DNA of 64,000 bases, taken from assembly GCA_945910005.1 (NCBI GenBank), contig OX246739.1:41344201-41408200 (forward strand), given 5' to 3'. The notes beneath the pieces are model-generated. The model made no database searches. It was not told the DNA's origin and saw nothing but the letters and a program-made list of their open reading frames with translations. Source of the stretch: Isoperla grammatica. Lineage: Eukaryota; Arthropoda; Insecta; Plecoptera; Perlodidae. Positions 31,801-43,504 of this stretch are shown piece by piece; positions within the stretch are counted from its first letter, which is position 1, and the number at the start of each line of letters is the position of its first letter. A program made the translations under genes and the position numbers.

Positions 31801-34220
31801 TCATCTTGTTTACTTAAGTTTAAACACAGAAATTTCGGAAACATAAATTTGTACAAAATAAAATGTTTTCTCCCAGCCTTATCGTATGCCATAACAATAG
31901 TTTGATCTCAACTCAAACCTAATTCCACTCCCATGTACAAACGGGGCTATTTAGTTGATAGGCCTACATGCAACAGTAAACAAACCTGATCAAATTGCTG
32001 GATCATTAACTTGTCCTTGGATTTCCTCATTGGATCCTTTGGATAAAGGGGTACTTGTGGGTACTTTTCATCCAAGAAGTCTGCTATGATCAGGCTCTCA
32101 TAAATTACTTCTCCATCAAGTTCAAGAGCTGGAACTTTTCCTAGAGGACTCTTTTCAACCAACCACTCAGGCTTTTTAGTAAGATTTACATTTACTACCT
32201 CATAACTGGAAATTAAAATGAATGGTATGCATTTATATGTTAACATTTTCATAGCTTAGTAGTAGTATAGGCCTATACATATTTAGTACATTTACTGGTG
32301 CTGACATCGGGGACTTAAGTCCCCGATGTCAGCACCAGTAAATAATTCCTAGTTGTTTCATACAGCTGGTACCAGTGAACATTGGTTTGGTTTTAATGAG
32401 GAACCAAATCAAATGGATATTTCCTTCTCAGTGCAAAATTAATATATTTATGGTTACCATGTACCAGTTCTTTGGTTTGATTTATCAGAATGGGCTACTT
32501 ACGGAACTTGCTTTGCATCTAGAACAAGCATTGCTCTCTGAGCATATGGACAAAACCTCATACTGTACAATCTAAGAAGTCCTGGCTTTGTAGCCGGTAT
32601 GGTTGATCCTAAGAAATGAAAACACATAAGACACAAACATATAATATGTTAAGCTATGTTAAAACCTTCATTTTTGTAACATGATATGCTGCGGGAGAGT
32701 ATTTTTTGCAGTGACTGCAATGTGAACGTTTGTCAAAATTGAAATGCTGCTGCCATAGTCTTCCAGAACCAATCAATCTAAATTTAGATTGCATATGCCT
32801 AATGGCTGCTGTATAAGATGCCCATATTTCATAAGTAAGATATTGGTGATTTATATTTGCACTTGCCAGTCAGACAGTACAGTACCATTAATAACTGTTG
32901 TTACAGTTACCATTATACCATTGTACATAATTAGTAATTACTGTTTTGATTTATTGAACATTGGGTGGACAAATCTCTGACTTTGTTCTAGCATACGGCC
33001 TAAGTGTGACAACTAACAAGTGTACATATTTCAAAATTTGGATCAAAAAAATATTTCAGGGCTTGCAAACACAGGCTTAAAAATTGTTGGTCAGACCTAA
33101 GCCTTGTTTGACTGTTTCAATAGAATAGAATATATGTTTATTCTTTTGCAAGGTACATGGTACATTGTTAAACTCTTTAAAAAGAGCAAATAAATGTATG
33201 TTATTAAAACTAGTTACTAGACTAAACTACTACATGTTAGTGAGTAAAAAGTAAAGACTAAAAACTACAAACTGAAAACAGAATATGCTACAATGTACTG
33301 TTTACTAAGTTGATAAGGTTAGTGAAGTGATAACCTTCCTATGTATAGGCCCTATACATAGTTATACCAATTTTTTTTTCATTTCAATTTTGCTTTATTC
33401 TTCTTCTTAAACCTTGCATACATTTTTTTTTTTTATTAATAGAAACACAAGTTTTGTTTACACAAATATCACACATGAATGTACTTGTTTGGTCTTATGT
33501 TTACAGTTATAAAGATAAGGTAGAAGAATACCATAGTAGTGCCGGTGCACATAAGAGGTAGTATTGTATCAATTTCTTTACTAAGTAAATTACACAGTAC
33601 CTACATAGCATATTATGGTAGTACCAAACCAATAAGTATTTCATTTCATTTTTATTCGTGTTATTTACAAATTACAATGGTTTTTGTATGATTGGTTGAG
33701 TATGATTGAGGCCTAATGATAATATGAATTTTATTTTAAATTACATTAACATTATATAATAATAGTGATCCACATACGTTATTTAATATTTTATTACCTA
33801 ATAAAGTGCGTAAAAATAGCAAATAAAGTTCTACTACTACTACATAAACAAGTGGTAGGCCTCTCCCTATGTTTGAACTTCCCTCTCATCTGCAACCAGC
33901 TGATCGTTGTTCGCCTGTCCTGCACCTTTCACTAGTGTAAGTCGGTGTACGTATAGATCGTTCTTTTGTTCCCGTTAACGTTAGGTCAGTGTAAGTATTT
34001 GCATGATATTCGCCTGTAATTAAAACACTTGTGTAGCCAGTGCACGAGATTTTTACACTGGCTATTTAGCTCGTGCAAGACGCTTTGCTACACTGGCCAG
34101 TGTAAGACAGGCGAACGAAGCTCTGCTTTTACTCCACCCATCGGCAGATTAATTGTTTATTTTTAACTGCTCCAAAATTATTATATACAGCGTACCTTTA
34201 CTTAGATGTGTCTCGCTCAT
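28734..34220 (-). CDS. GSTO: Omega-class glutathione S-transferase, complete six-exon gene
   Basis: Exons (minus): 34220-34196, 32608-32503, 32205-31986, 31085-31022, 30926-30700, 28868-28734. The sum is 777 nt, i.e. 258 aa plus stop, and every junction keeps phase. The N-terminal thioredoxin fold carries the omega signature [10 protein letters not shown] with the catalytic Cys at about residue 28, and KVPALE with IYES for glutathione binding. The C-terminal helical domain has the class motif IWPWCER. Family enzymes perform thiol transfer and dehydroascorbate reduction and act in oxidative-stress and xenobiotic defence; in some insects they serve in pteridine synthesis. The cytosolic location is inferred from the lack of a signal peptide. 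Two hAT MITEs and a perfect palindrome sit in its introns. Which omega paralogue it is cannot be told. Confidence 0.94.
29017..29043. repeat. (CT)n microsatellite
   Basis: About 13 perfect CT units in intron 5 of the omega GST. Confidence 0.9.
29111..29907. mobile_element. hAT-like MITE in GSTO intron 5
   Basis: Inverted ends CAGTGTTGGGGC / GCCCCAACACTG (one-base offset inside). Perfect 8-bp target duplication ATCTTGAA at 29103-29110 and 29908-29915. 797 bp, unusually rich in GAACTT/AAGTTC words that let both halves pair, plus the local palindrome GAACGCGTTC repeated near 29140-29160. Confidence 0.92.
29916..30699. other. GSTO intron 5, remainder
   Basis: No exon between the MITE and exon 5. 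30010-30240 has a more GC-balanced texture and might be a decayed mobile element; no protein match recognised. Confidence 0.35.
30700..30926 (-). CDS. GSTO: GSTO exon 5
   Basis: Acceptor AAATATGTCAG before 30926 and donor AGACTG|GTATGT after 30700; 227 nt, phase 1 in, phase 0 out. Encodes [33 protein letters not shown] and ends NRFMRL. Confidence 0.93.
31022..31085 (-). CDS. GSTO: GSTO exon 4 (64-nt microexon-like)
   Basis: Acceptor ACATTTGAATCTAG before 31085 and donor CTGG|GTAAAT after 31022. It encodes [21 protein letters not shown] in the only phase that links exon 3 (phase 0) to exon 5 (phase 1). Found by that phase requirement; the residues fit the helix that follows KLMIQQFDQ in the family. 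Confidence 0.8.
31563..31881. mobile_element. hAT-like MITE in GSTO intron 3
   Basis: Starts TAGGGCTGAGTCAT and ends TTTTCTCCCAGCCTTA. The 8-bp flanks TTGTATGC (31555-31562) and TCGTATGC (31882-31889) differ at one base. Same family as 22400-22828 in opposite orientation, 319 bp. Confidence 0.85.
31986..32205 (-). CDS. GSTO: GSTO exon 3
   Basis: Acceptor TTTTAATTTCCAG before 32205 and donor GATCAG|GTTTGT after 31986; 220 nt. Encodes [36 protein letters not shown] and ends KLMIQQFDQ. Contains the cis-proline and the glutathione-binding ES pair. Confidence 0.94.
32290..32343. repeat. 54-bp perfect palindrome
   Basis: Each 27-bp arm is the exact reverse complement of the other with no spacer; the centre is GGGGACTTAAGTCCCC and the ends are ATTTACTGG / CCAGTAAAT. 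It lies in GSTO intron 2, 85 bases upstream of exon 3. Confidence 0.95.
32503..32608 (-). CDS. GSTO: GSTO exon 2 (catalytic cysteine)
   Basis: Acceptor ATTTCTTAG before 32608 and donor GTTCC|GTAAGT after 32503; 106 nt, phase 1 in, phase 2 out. Encodes [18 protein letters not shown] followed by [17 protein letters not shown]. Confidence 0.95.
32609..34195. other. GSTO intron 1
   Basis: AT-rich. Includes the near-perfect palindrome CTATGTATAGG-C-CCTATACATAG around 33339-33361 and a probable short MITE at 33905-34122. Segments near 33120-33200 and 33635-33690 (TTTATTCTTTTGCAAGG, TTCATTTTTATTCGTG) look like 3' ends of old retroposons. Confidence 0.4.
33905..34122. repeat. Imperfect inverted repeat, possible MITE
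   Basis: GTTCGCCTGTCCTGCAC at the left pairs with GTAAGACAGGCGAAC at the right; CACTAGTG and CACTGGCCAGTG continue the pairing inward. Further AGCCAGTG/CACTGGCT words sit in the middle. Target duplication not identified. Confidence 0.5.
34196..34220 (-). CDS. GSTO: GSTO exon 1 (start codon, 25 nt)
   Basis: ATG at 34220 encodes MSETHLSK plus the first base of a Gly codon, ending at donor AAAG|GTACGC in phase 1, which matches exon 2. Short first coding exons with an HL.KGS-type start are common in omega GSTs. Confidence 0.8.
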
Positions 34221-34376
34221 ATTTTATTTATATTTTATTACTTGTATGTATAGTAAAAGCGTAATCACCGCTCCAATGTTTGCATAAAGACTTTCCAACT
34301 GTCGGCCGCTCCCAGCTGTTGATCTTGATCATTGACTATCAAACTCAAGACTGCTGAACCGCGACTGAAGTGAGAG

Positions 34377-34670
34377 CACAGTATAAAGAGGATACAGTAG
34401 CGAAAGCGCTATGCCTAGCACAGCAGACGACTTGCGGCACGGAAGCGGGTGGCGTTCGTAGCGGTGGGTTAGACCAAACTCAACGAGACCATGGACGAGA
34501 CCTGGGGGGAGGGGGAGAGGGATACCTCCTCGCCACCCCTCGCCGCTCTCCTCGCCTACAATATGAGCTAACTCGGATAACTCGCCGCCAGGGCGACCGT
34601 AGCTGCGCGCGCAGGAGTTTGCCGATGGAATCTCTCCCAAGTTTCGCTACTGTATCCTCTTTATACTGTG
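34377..34670. mobile_element. MITE with 29-bp perfect TIRs upstream of GSTO
   Basis: The first and last 29 bases are exact reverse complements (begin CACAGTATAAAGAGG). GTGAGAG occurs at both flanks (34370-34376 and 34671-34677), a 7-bp target duplication. The interior is GC-rich. It lies 157 bp upstream of the GSTO start codon, so it is within the likely promoter or 5'UTR. Superfamily not assigned. Confidence 0.85.
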
Positions 34671-34742
34671 GTGAGAGCTTGAAGTAAACTATCTTAAGCA
34701 GTGCGTGGGTATGTCACGTGAGTGAGCTGATTGCTGTTACCT

Positions 34743-34783
34743 GAGTCGATATAGAAGTTTAGCGAGAACTTCTCTATCGACTC
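34743..34783. repeat. 41-bp hairpin
   Basis: GAGTCGATATAGAAGTT and AACTTCTCTATCGACTC pair with one mismatch around a 7-nt loop. Role unknown. Confidence 0.7.
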
Positions 34784-34866
34784 TGTTGTTACCGTTCATA
34801 TAGTTTGAGTGTGTTGTCGAGAGAATGCGTTAGTGGTAGTGAACCACGGAAAGTTCAAAATGTAAG

Positions 34867-35104
<238 letters not shown>

Positions 35105-38100
35105 GCTTATGTTTATGCTCTACATGTTTGTTTAGCAGCTAGTTGTATTAAGGCTGTGTTACACGTTCAAATTTTCCCCACCTAATTTGGTGTTACGCTG
35201 AAGCAAGTTTCCGTTCAAATAATGTTGCATTCAATATTTCAATATCAATATGTCTTGTATTTATTTGTTGTCAATCGTATCTTATTCATTAATAAAATCG
35301 ATTTGCTTGGGAGAGCAATAAATAAAACTAAACAAATTACAATTAAACGATGGGAAAAACATGGAACAAAATAAAATAGCAAAAGAAAACACAACAAAAA
35401 AGGACTTGAGCAATAAAAGTTGTTTGCGAAAACGTTATATAATATGCCGGTCCTAAATTTAGAGATATAGAACGTAATTTATAAAATTAAATATTGCACG
35501 GACTTATCACAGAAATACACAAAGTGTAAAAAAGAAAGTAAGATCACTACAAAAAGGGAGGAGAGTAAAAAAAAAAATGGAACGAATGTTAATGACAAAG
35601 CTAAGGAAAAGAATAGAGTAAGAAAGAATTAGAGAAGGTACTAATTTAAAAATAGAAACTGAATAGTTACAAGAGTTTACCGGTCTTCAACATTGACTGC
35701 CACTAGTTGAAATTTGCTTCAACTTTTGACTTTTGATAGAAACGTTGAAATAACCGTAGCAAGCAGTTGTTGCTATGAAGGCTCCAAAGTCATCGTTTCC
35801 AAACTCAAAATTAAAAAAAAGCCCCAATCAGAGCTTGAACCTTGTTCCTTCTACATTAGAAGCAGGAATAGACTTATATGATTATACTAAATGGTGGGTG
35901 GAAGAGAGTAGGGGTTGCTGCGTGCCACGTGGTTATGCAGTATCGGCTGTACTGCGAGCTGAGTACAATATCGTGGTTAAACCTTCAACCAGCACATATT
36001 TTGCATTACTTGCCCATTTGTGAGCATCAATTTTACCAGTTAACTCATTACTTATCATTTAAAAGTATATATTTGTTTAATGAATGATTGTTCGTGTTTT
36101 GTAATTAATGTAGATGTGTTGAAGATAACGTGTGAGAATAAAAGCAATACAAAGTAATCCTTACTATTTTATTCATAGTCTATATCTATGGGATTCTATT
36201 TGAGTCGATCTGCAGATTTATTCTAATGAACTGTTCGTAAAAGGCATTCTTTATTTTTATAGACATATTTTATACGATTTTATTATATGAATATTTTTTT
36301 ATTATTTTCCCAAGATCAGACAAAGTCGTTGAAACATTAAATTTCTTCATTCGAAATAGTTCTACGTGGATTTTTCATGCTACCATAAACCGGTAAGAGA
36401 AGCCAGCCTTTAAATCATAAAAGTTTTCCTAGTTATCTCCATACTAAATAAGAAGCAAAAGTTCGTTCTTAACCGATTATATTTGTCGTTAGCAGTTAGA
36501 TTCTAGTTTCTTGCATCGCCCTCTCACTATAAGCGCTATCTTGCAAAAGATCATAGTGTTTTTCTTTTCGAGGGAAGCAAGATAATTTGTGCTTGGCATG
36601 AATATTCAAAAGTTTCCCCTCTCGCTGCCGTCACCGGAAGTACAGTACACGTCATAGATCCGGTCACGTCATTTCGAACGACTGTACGACGTATTTATTC
36701 TTATTATTACGAATTCGCGTACAGTTAAATCGAAATAAAATAAACGGGTTCGTTTTGTATAATAAAACATATAATATTTGAAATAAACAATACATCCTTA
36801 TTAATCCTGTTTATAATTAATGCAATTTACGTAATTTTTGTGCTCTAATAAAGTACATGAGACAAATTTGACTGGTGGCGAAATTCCAAAAACATAAATA
36901 TGCCACGATTAAGTGACGGTGACACGCAACAGTGTGCAATAACGACTTGTAACCTTATCATATTCCATGTCTCCACATATCATTCAAGTAATTTGAAAAT
37001 GTTCTAGAACGAATGACCGGGAAAATTGTGATACAAATGAAAAGGTACGAAAACAAAGCACAATTTGCGCACAGTTCGTTATATTGATCCATATCCTATG
37101 AAAATAAGTACAAAAATATATTCTATTATTTAAATTGTTACATAAACACTTACATCTCACTTATAGGTTGATTATGTTTGTTATTGACATTGTCTAGCCC
37201 GTATTAAGCTAGAAATAGTTTAATGATTTCTAACCTTCAACATGTATTTGCATTACTCACAACAAATCTGTAACGTCGATTGGTATACAAACAATACAGG
37301 TGCATACATAAAATAAAACGGCATCAAAATCACGGTTATTCCGAAAGCAAAATCGCTAAAGGAGCAAAAAAATCCTCCTCCCTGTTTAGTATCGTCTTGC
37401 ACTTTCTTCTAGTGGTGTTATCTCACCCCGACTTTCCACTTTTTTTAGGTCACAAGTTGCACAGAATTAGTCTTTCTCATCACGAGTTTTTCAAGCGATG
37501 AGAAATAATTTAGTTCTGTAATCACCGCGCACAAAAGCGTGGCCTGGCCCCAGAATAAAAAATCTTCCTCTTCGAAATTGCTGTTTTTTCTTTTATTTAT
37601 AATGGGTCTGAAAAGCGTGTCTGAATACGTAATGTCTGCCTTGAGGACAGAATAAGTTTCAAATCCTGACAAAGAGGCATTATTTCCTATGATTCCACCT
37701 TTCTCTTTATCACATTCAAAAGTTCATTCGTTTATTTATGTTTGTATCCATGCCTTGTCGACATTTTGAATGTGTGTCTAAAAAATAATTAGGGTTTCTT
37801 ATTTCTTCTTGTTTTTAATGATAGTATCATATAAACTGCGAATGTTCGCTTGGTTTGTTTAACTTCACGGCGATAGTAAAAGTTTAGATATACATAAGCA
37901 GCACTATTTCAGGTTTGTATTTGTTATGTTTATTGTTGATAGGTTGCGTCGTTTATGAATTTTCGAAAAAAAACCAGTCGAGTACGGTTCTTTAAAATAA
38001 TGCGAGAAAACAAGTGGTAAATGTGGGTTATGACTGTAGAGAGGTAATTTAGAAAATAACTCTTAAGAATTCGGTGGTAACCTCCGAGCAGGACAGTAGT

Positions 38101-39790
38101 GTAAAAGTTTCCCATCATTCTCTCTGTCTGTAGAATCTTTTCTGTAATTGGAAATCACCTCAGCCTAGTGCACTCATAGTTTATACTTTATATATATTTT
38201 TTTAAATTAACCCCTATTGTAATTGGCCGCCCATCTGTCAACGCGGATTTCGTTGTGGTGTTTTCCTAGTTATTTAAAATAGTTATATATAAAATATACA
38301 AAATAAGTTCACACAAATTAACTAACACAAAAAAATCGTGAGGCTTATTGTTTTCTGTCCATTTTACAAATTAACTTTGGCCAATGGCCATATCATCTTC
38401 TTTCCTAAATAATATTAAAATTGTTATTTGTATTAAAAACGCTCAGTTTTCTTCATATGTTGATAATGAAATCGGCGTTTTCGCTGATCTATGCTCTAAT
38501 AGTGCTTACATTTCAAGGTTTGTAAAACTTCTCACAATCTACAACAATAATTTATTTTTCAAGCATTTTTTGGGTCCTTAATGCATTGATAGTTGCACTT
38601 CTATCCATGCTAGCTAGTTATTCTCTCACATTTCACCCTAAATATTAAACGTGTAGCCCATAGCGAAAGAGAGAGAGAGAGAACACAGTTATGAATTCTT
38701 TCCCCAACTAGTACGGTATAATAATAAACCTTACCCTAACTGAGCAGCTAGTTTGTCGAGATTGAAAGCGAAGAGGGGGAACATATTGCGCTAATATTAA
38801 CACTCGATTAATTCCATTGAGATCCATTCCTCGTCTCCCTAGTTTGCCAAACTACCAATAGATTGTGCGCAACGCACTCGCGCATAATTCAGTACAAATC
38901 ATAACATCGTATTGTTCAAATCTTTGAATCTACGATTGAAGATAAGTAGGATTGTTGAAAGCACATTCATCACTAGCATTTATTGTGAATTTGTTATTAC
39001 TCATGTTATTATAATGTTGTAACACTTCTTATTGTATTCGCGATGCCGTATGTTCGTTGATAAGTGTGATGTTGAAAATAATCATCACTTGTGTTTTATT
39101 GTAACTTATTATCTACGTGTAGCATTACTGTTTTGTTATGAACAAATAACAAGTCACGATTTTCCACCTTGCCATAGCACAGATAACAAATTACCACACC
39201 TCAATGTGCTATCTATGGCTATAGCCATTTTGCTAGATGTAACTTGACACTATTGGCAATTGAACTGCCATAACACAACATGATAGATTCAAATAAAATA
39301 GTGCTGACTCAAGTTTAGCTTGCGTTGCATAACCAGGCAATGGCAATATGAGCTATTAGCTAATAACTTTCTTATTAGCTGCTCGTAATACCGGGCATAA
39401 AAAGAGCTGCAAACCAACGTAAGTGCACATGCACTTGTGTCTGGGAAAGGGGGTAGTTGTTTTAGGAGCGGAGGAAGGGGATGGGGAGAAGAATTCGAGA
39501 CTTTGATACTGGTTCTGCGCTAATGATTCCGTTTTCTTGTGTCAGTCAGCAGCCGGCAGAACCTGTTGCGTAAATGAATAATACTTTCGTCCGCGCTGCG
39601 GTACCCTGCAGGTGACGTGGCAACACCGCAACAGGGATTCCCTGCCTGTCCTCACTGGCAGGTGAGTTACTAGTAAGGTATCACCATGGTGATCTTGTTA
39701 GACACGCCCCCTCCAGGAAGTGATTGGTGCATGATAAGCAGCGAAAATCGATGCAGAACGGAAGCGCCAATCAAGGGGCGATCACGTTGA
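35105..39790. other. Gene-poor intergenic region
   Basis: AT-rich with only short unconvincing ORFs. 35775-36023 encodes an 82-aa frame I do not recognise. 38668-38683 is a GA run. 36633-36641 is ACCGGAAGT, a strong ETS-binding word, noted because an ETS gene ends nearby; its significance is unknown. Confidence 0.35.
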
Positions 39791-39792
39791 GA

Positions 39793-41640
39793 CGTACATA
39801 CATACACTTGACAGTCAAGTCCATGGTTGTGTTGAATGTATGCCTACTGACTCAATAGACATACATACACTTGACAGTCAAGTTCATGGTTGTGTTGAAG
39901 ATATGCCTACTAACTCAATAGACATACATACACTTGACAGTCAAGTCCATGTTGTGTTGAATGTATGCCTACTGACTCAATATACATACATACACTTGAC
40001 AGTCAAGTTCATGGTTGTGTTGAATGTATGCCTACTGACTCAATAGACATACATACACTTGACAGTCAAGTCTATGGTTGTGTTGAGTGTATGCCTACTG
40101 ACTCAATAGACATACATACACTTGACAGTCATATCCATGGTTGTGTTGAATGTATGCCTACTGACTCAATAGACATACATACACTTGACAGTCAAATCCA
40201 TGGTTGTGTTGAATGTATGCCTACTGACTTAATAGACATACATACACTTGACAGTCAAGTCCATGGTTGTGTTGAATGTATGCCTACTGACTCAATAGAC
40301 ATACATACACTTGACAGTCAAATCCATGGTTGTGTTGAATGTATGCCTACTGACTCAATAGACATACATACACTTGACAGTCAAGTCCATGGTTGTGTTG
40401 AATGTATGCCTACTGACTCAATAGACATACATACACTTGACAGTCAAGTCCATGGTTGTGTTGAATGTATGCCTACTGACTCAATATACATACATACACT
40501 TGACAGTCAAGTCCATGGTTGTGTTGAATGTATGCCTACTGACTCAATAGACATACATACACTTGACAGTCAAATCCATGGTTGTGTTGAATGTATGCCT
40601 ACTGACTTAATAGACATACATACACTTGACAGTCAAATCCATGGTTGTGTTGAATGTATGCCTACTGACTCAATAGACATACATACACTTGACAGTCAAG
40701 TCCATGGTTGTGTTGAATGTATGCCTACTGACTCAATAGACATACATACACTTGACAGTCAAGTCCATGGTTGTGTTGAATGTATGCCTACTGACTCAAT
40801 ATACATACATACACTTGACAGTCAAGTCCATGGTTGTGTTGAATGTATGCCTACTGACTCAATAGACATACATACACTTGACAGTCAAGTCCATGGTTGT
40901 GTTGAATGTATGCCTACTGACTCAATAGACATACATACACTTGACACAAGTCTATGGTTGTGTTGAATGTATGCCTACTAAGTCAATAGACATACATACA
41001 CTTGACAGTCAAGTCCATGGCTGTGTTGAATGTATGCCTACTGACTCAATAGACATACATACACTTGACAGTCAAGTCTATTGTTGTGTTGAATATATGT
41101 CTACTAACTCAATAGACATACATACACTTGACAGTTAATTCCATGGCTGTGTTGAATGTATGCCTACTGACTCAATAGACATACATACACTTGACAGTCA
41201 AGGATGGTTGTGTTGAATATATGTCTACTAACTCAATAGACATACATAGATTTGACAGTCAAGTCCATGGTTGTGTTGAATGTATGCCTACTTACTCAAT
41301 AGACATACATACACTTGACAGTCAAGTCTATGGTTGTGTTGAATGTATGTCTACTGACTCAATATACATACATACACTTGACAGTCAAGTCTATGGTTGT
41401 ATTGAATGTATGCCTACTGACTTAATAGACATACATACACTTGACAGTCAAGTCCATGGCTGTGTTGAATGTATGCCTACTGACTCAATAAACATACATA
41501 CACTTGACAGTCAAGACCATGGCTGTGTTGAATGTATGCCTATTGCCTACTTACTCAATAGACATACATACACTTGACAGTCAAGTCTATGGTTGTGTTG
41601 AACGTATGCCTACTGCGACTCAATATACATACATACACTA
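39793..41640. repeat. 63-bp minisatellite array (~29 copies)
   Basis: The unit contains CATACATACACTTGACAGTC, then AAGTCCATGGTTGTGTTGAA and TGTATGCCTACTGACTCAAT. CTTGACAGTCAAG in each unit is an interrupted palindrome (5-bp arms, 3-bp centre). Most copies are >95% alike; the last ~10 (from ~40930) are more diverged and some are shortened. Because 63 is a multiple of three, it opens a 333-codon frame, which I regard as non-coding: it has no splice context and no composition distinct from the repeat. Confidence 0.97.
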
Positions 41641-41992
41641 AAGGTGTTGGTCCCTGTGTTGTTAAGATAATCGTTGGATCCATAAATACAATATTTGCTT
41701 TAGACCTATTGATCTTACAATATTACTTATAGGATTGCTTATAATTTCAGTGGTATATCAAACGCTGTCTTTATTCAAACTCTCTATCTAAAATGTAACT
41801 TTTCATAAACCAATTTTAGTTCAAAAATTAATTACTATTTTTGATCAACAAAGCGAAATGTTCACTCCGAGCAATAATTCTACCGCAAAGATAACCCATT
41901 TCAAAGGATTGTAACTTACTCAGTATAGATTACGTTTTGAATGGTTTAACTTTCATTGTCGTCGTCGGGATTCTTAATTGAATTCTATAGTA

Positions 41993-42196
41993 TTATACCG
42001 TATGAACGATATTTAGCCAAGTGGAAACAGTGGAAATGTACACGAGTTTTATGAAAATGTCGCCGTACTCGGTAAGAGGAGGATGACGAAGTTTTGATCC
42101 ACTCGAGCGGGCAAGCCGCACAAAGAGCTCAATGGCAGGCGCAGACAAAGGCCCATTAATGGCAGTCTCAACAGCTTCCTTTGATGCACATTTCAA
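41993..42196 (-). other. Possible unrecognised coding exon
   Basis: A 67-codon minus-strand frame reads CASKEAVETAINGPLSAPAI, then ELFVRLARSSGSKLRHPPL, with an amino-acid mix typical of folded protein and GC content above its surroundings. I do not recognise the family and see no clearly good splice pair, so it could be a transposon fragment or a decayed exon. Confidence 0.25.
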
Positions 42197-43504
42197 TGCG
42201 CACAGTTACAGCGAGATGAAGTTGCCAAAGCAATAATCAAGTGAATCCATGTCGGATCGCTTTGTGAGTAAGAATATTACTTTTTAGAAATATGTTATCT
42301 CTGTGTAAGAGTATTGGAAGGAGTATTGAGAGAGAGTTTGGGAGAAATTGAGAACGTTTCGGGGAAAGAGTTGTCTACTTTCAGAAATGATGCAACATCT
42401 CGAGTGTAGCGTAGTTGTAATTATAGTGATCGATACACAAGTGCACCTAAACGAGATTGTTCAAAGTAAGAAGTAGTAGGAAATTAAAATTAATTCTTAA
42501 ATGTATGGTAAAATTGATTCTTAACTTTAAACACCTTTACATAAAGTATTCAGCTTTTACATTTGGGTACATTCAAATACTAGTAAGAATCTTAGATTTA
42601 CTCGGAGAGGAATGAGGAATTGAAAATGAATGACGTATTCAAAATATCTTACTCTCAAATTTGAGTGACCCAACAGTCAGAGCTGTTTCGCTCAGTCGTG
42701 AGTTAGATGCGGTCTTATTACTTGGCAACAGATTCTCTAGCTTCGTGTGAACATGTAAGAGCGAATATACTTTTTATTGCGCGCATACTGGACTACATAA
42801 TGCCGTTACTTCACTAGTTATGAAGAGGTAAATATTAGGAATGCGGCCGATTATCGTTAGGCCTAATCGATTTGAATTGATTTTTGATAATCTTTCTTTG
42901 TTTACACTTCATACGTTTACCTTACAATATGTGTATTAGCCCCCAATGAGATATGTGTCTCGCTGGAGACGTAGTTCAAATCCCGATAATGATACGATTT
43001 AATTTCACCCCCAAAATCGCGATTACCAAAATAATCCTAACATCTAAACTGATTAGTGATTACAGCACAAGAATAAACAATTCAACAGAGCGTCTTACAA
43101 AAAGATTCGGTACCATATTTTGTTCATGAGTTTCACTGGTTTGAATGTTGGCGTTTTTATATTGATTATAGTGTAATTTGAGAAAACTAATTTTCTGGTA
43201 CACACATAAAGAAATACAAAACAAATTGTAACCAAGAGATAGGGAAGCTTGGAGGGTTAATTCTTATCGTTGTGCGATAATATTACCAACATAATAAAAA
43301 ACAAAATAATGTTTTGTTACATTCGCTGCCAATCCATGTTTTGATCATGTGACACAACCTAATGCTCAGCATGCACAGAAGTGTCACTTGGTCCAGACTC
43401 TTGTCAGGCAACAGCTGTTGCAGATCCAATAGCGGTTCACTTCAAAACCAATACTCATTTTCTTGGGTTGATAGGCCTATACATGCGTGCGCTACAGGTT
43501 TGTT

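Noticed and set aside
39965..40966. 333-aa open reading frame of 21-residue repeats
   Set aside because: It follows only from a 63-bp repeat unit without stops; diverged copies break it and there is no start, splice or promoter context.
39793..41640. CRISPR array
   Set aside because: Units are contiguous with no unique spacers, and the genome is eukaryotic.
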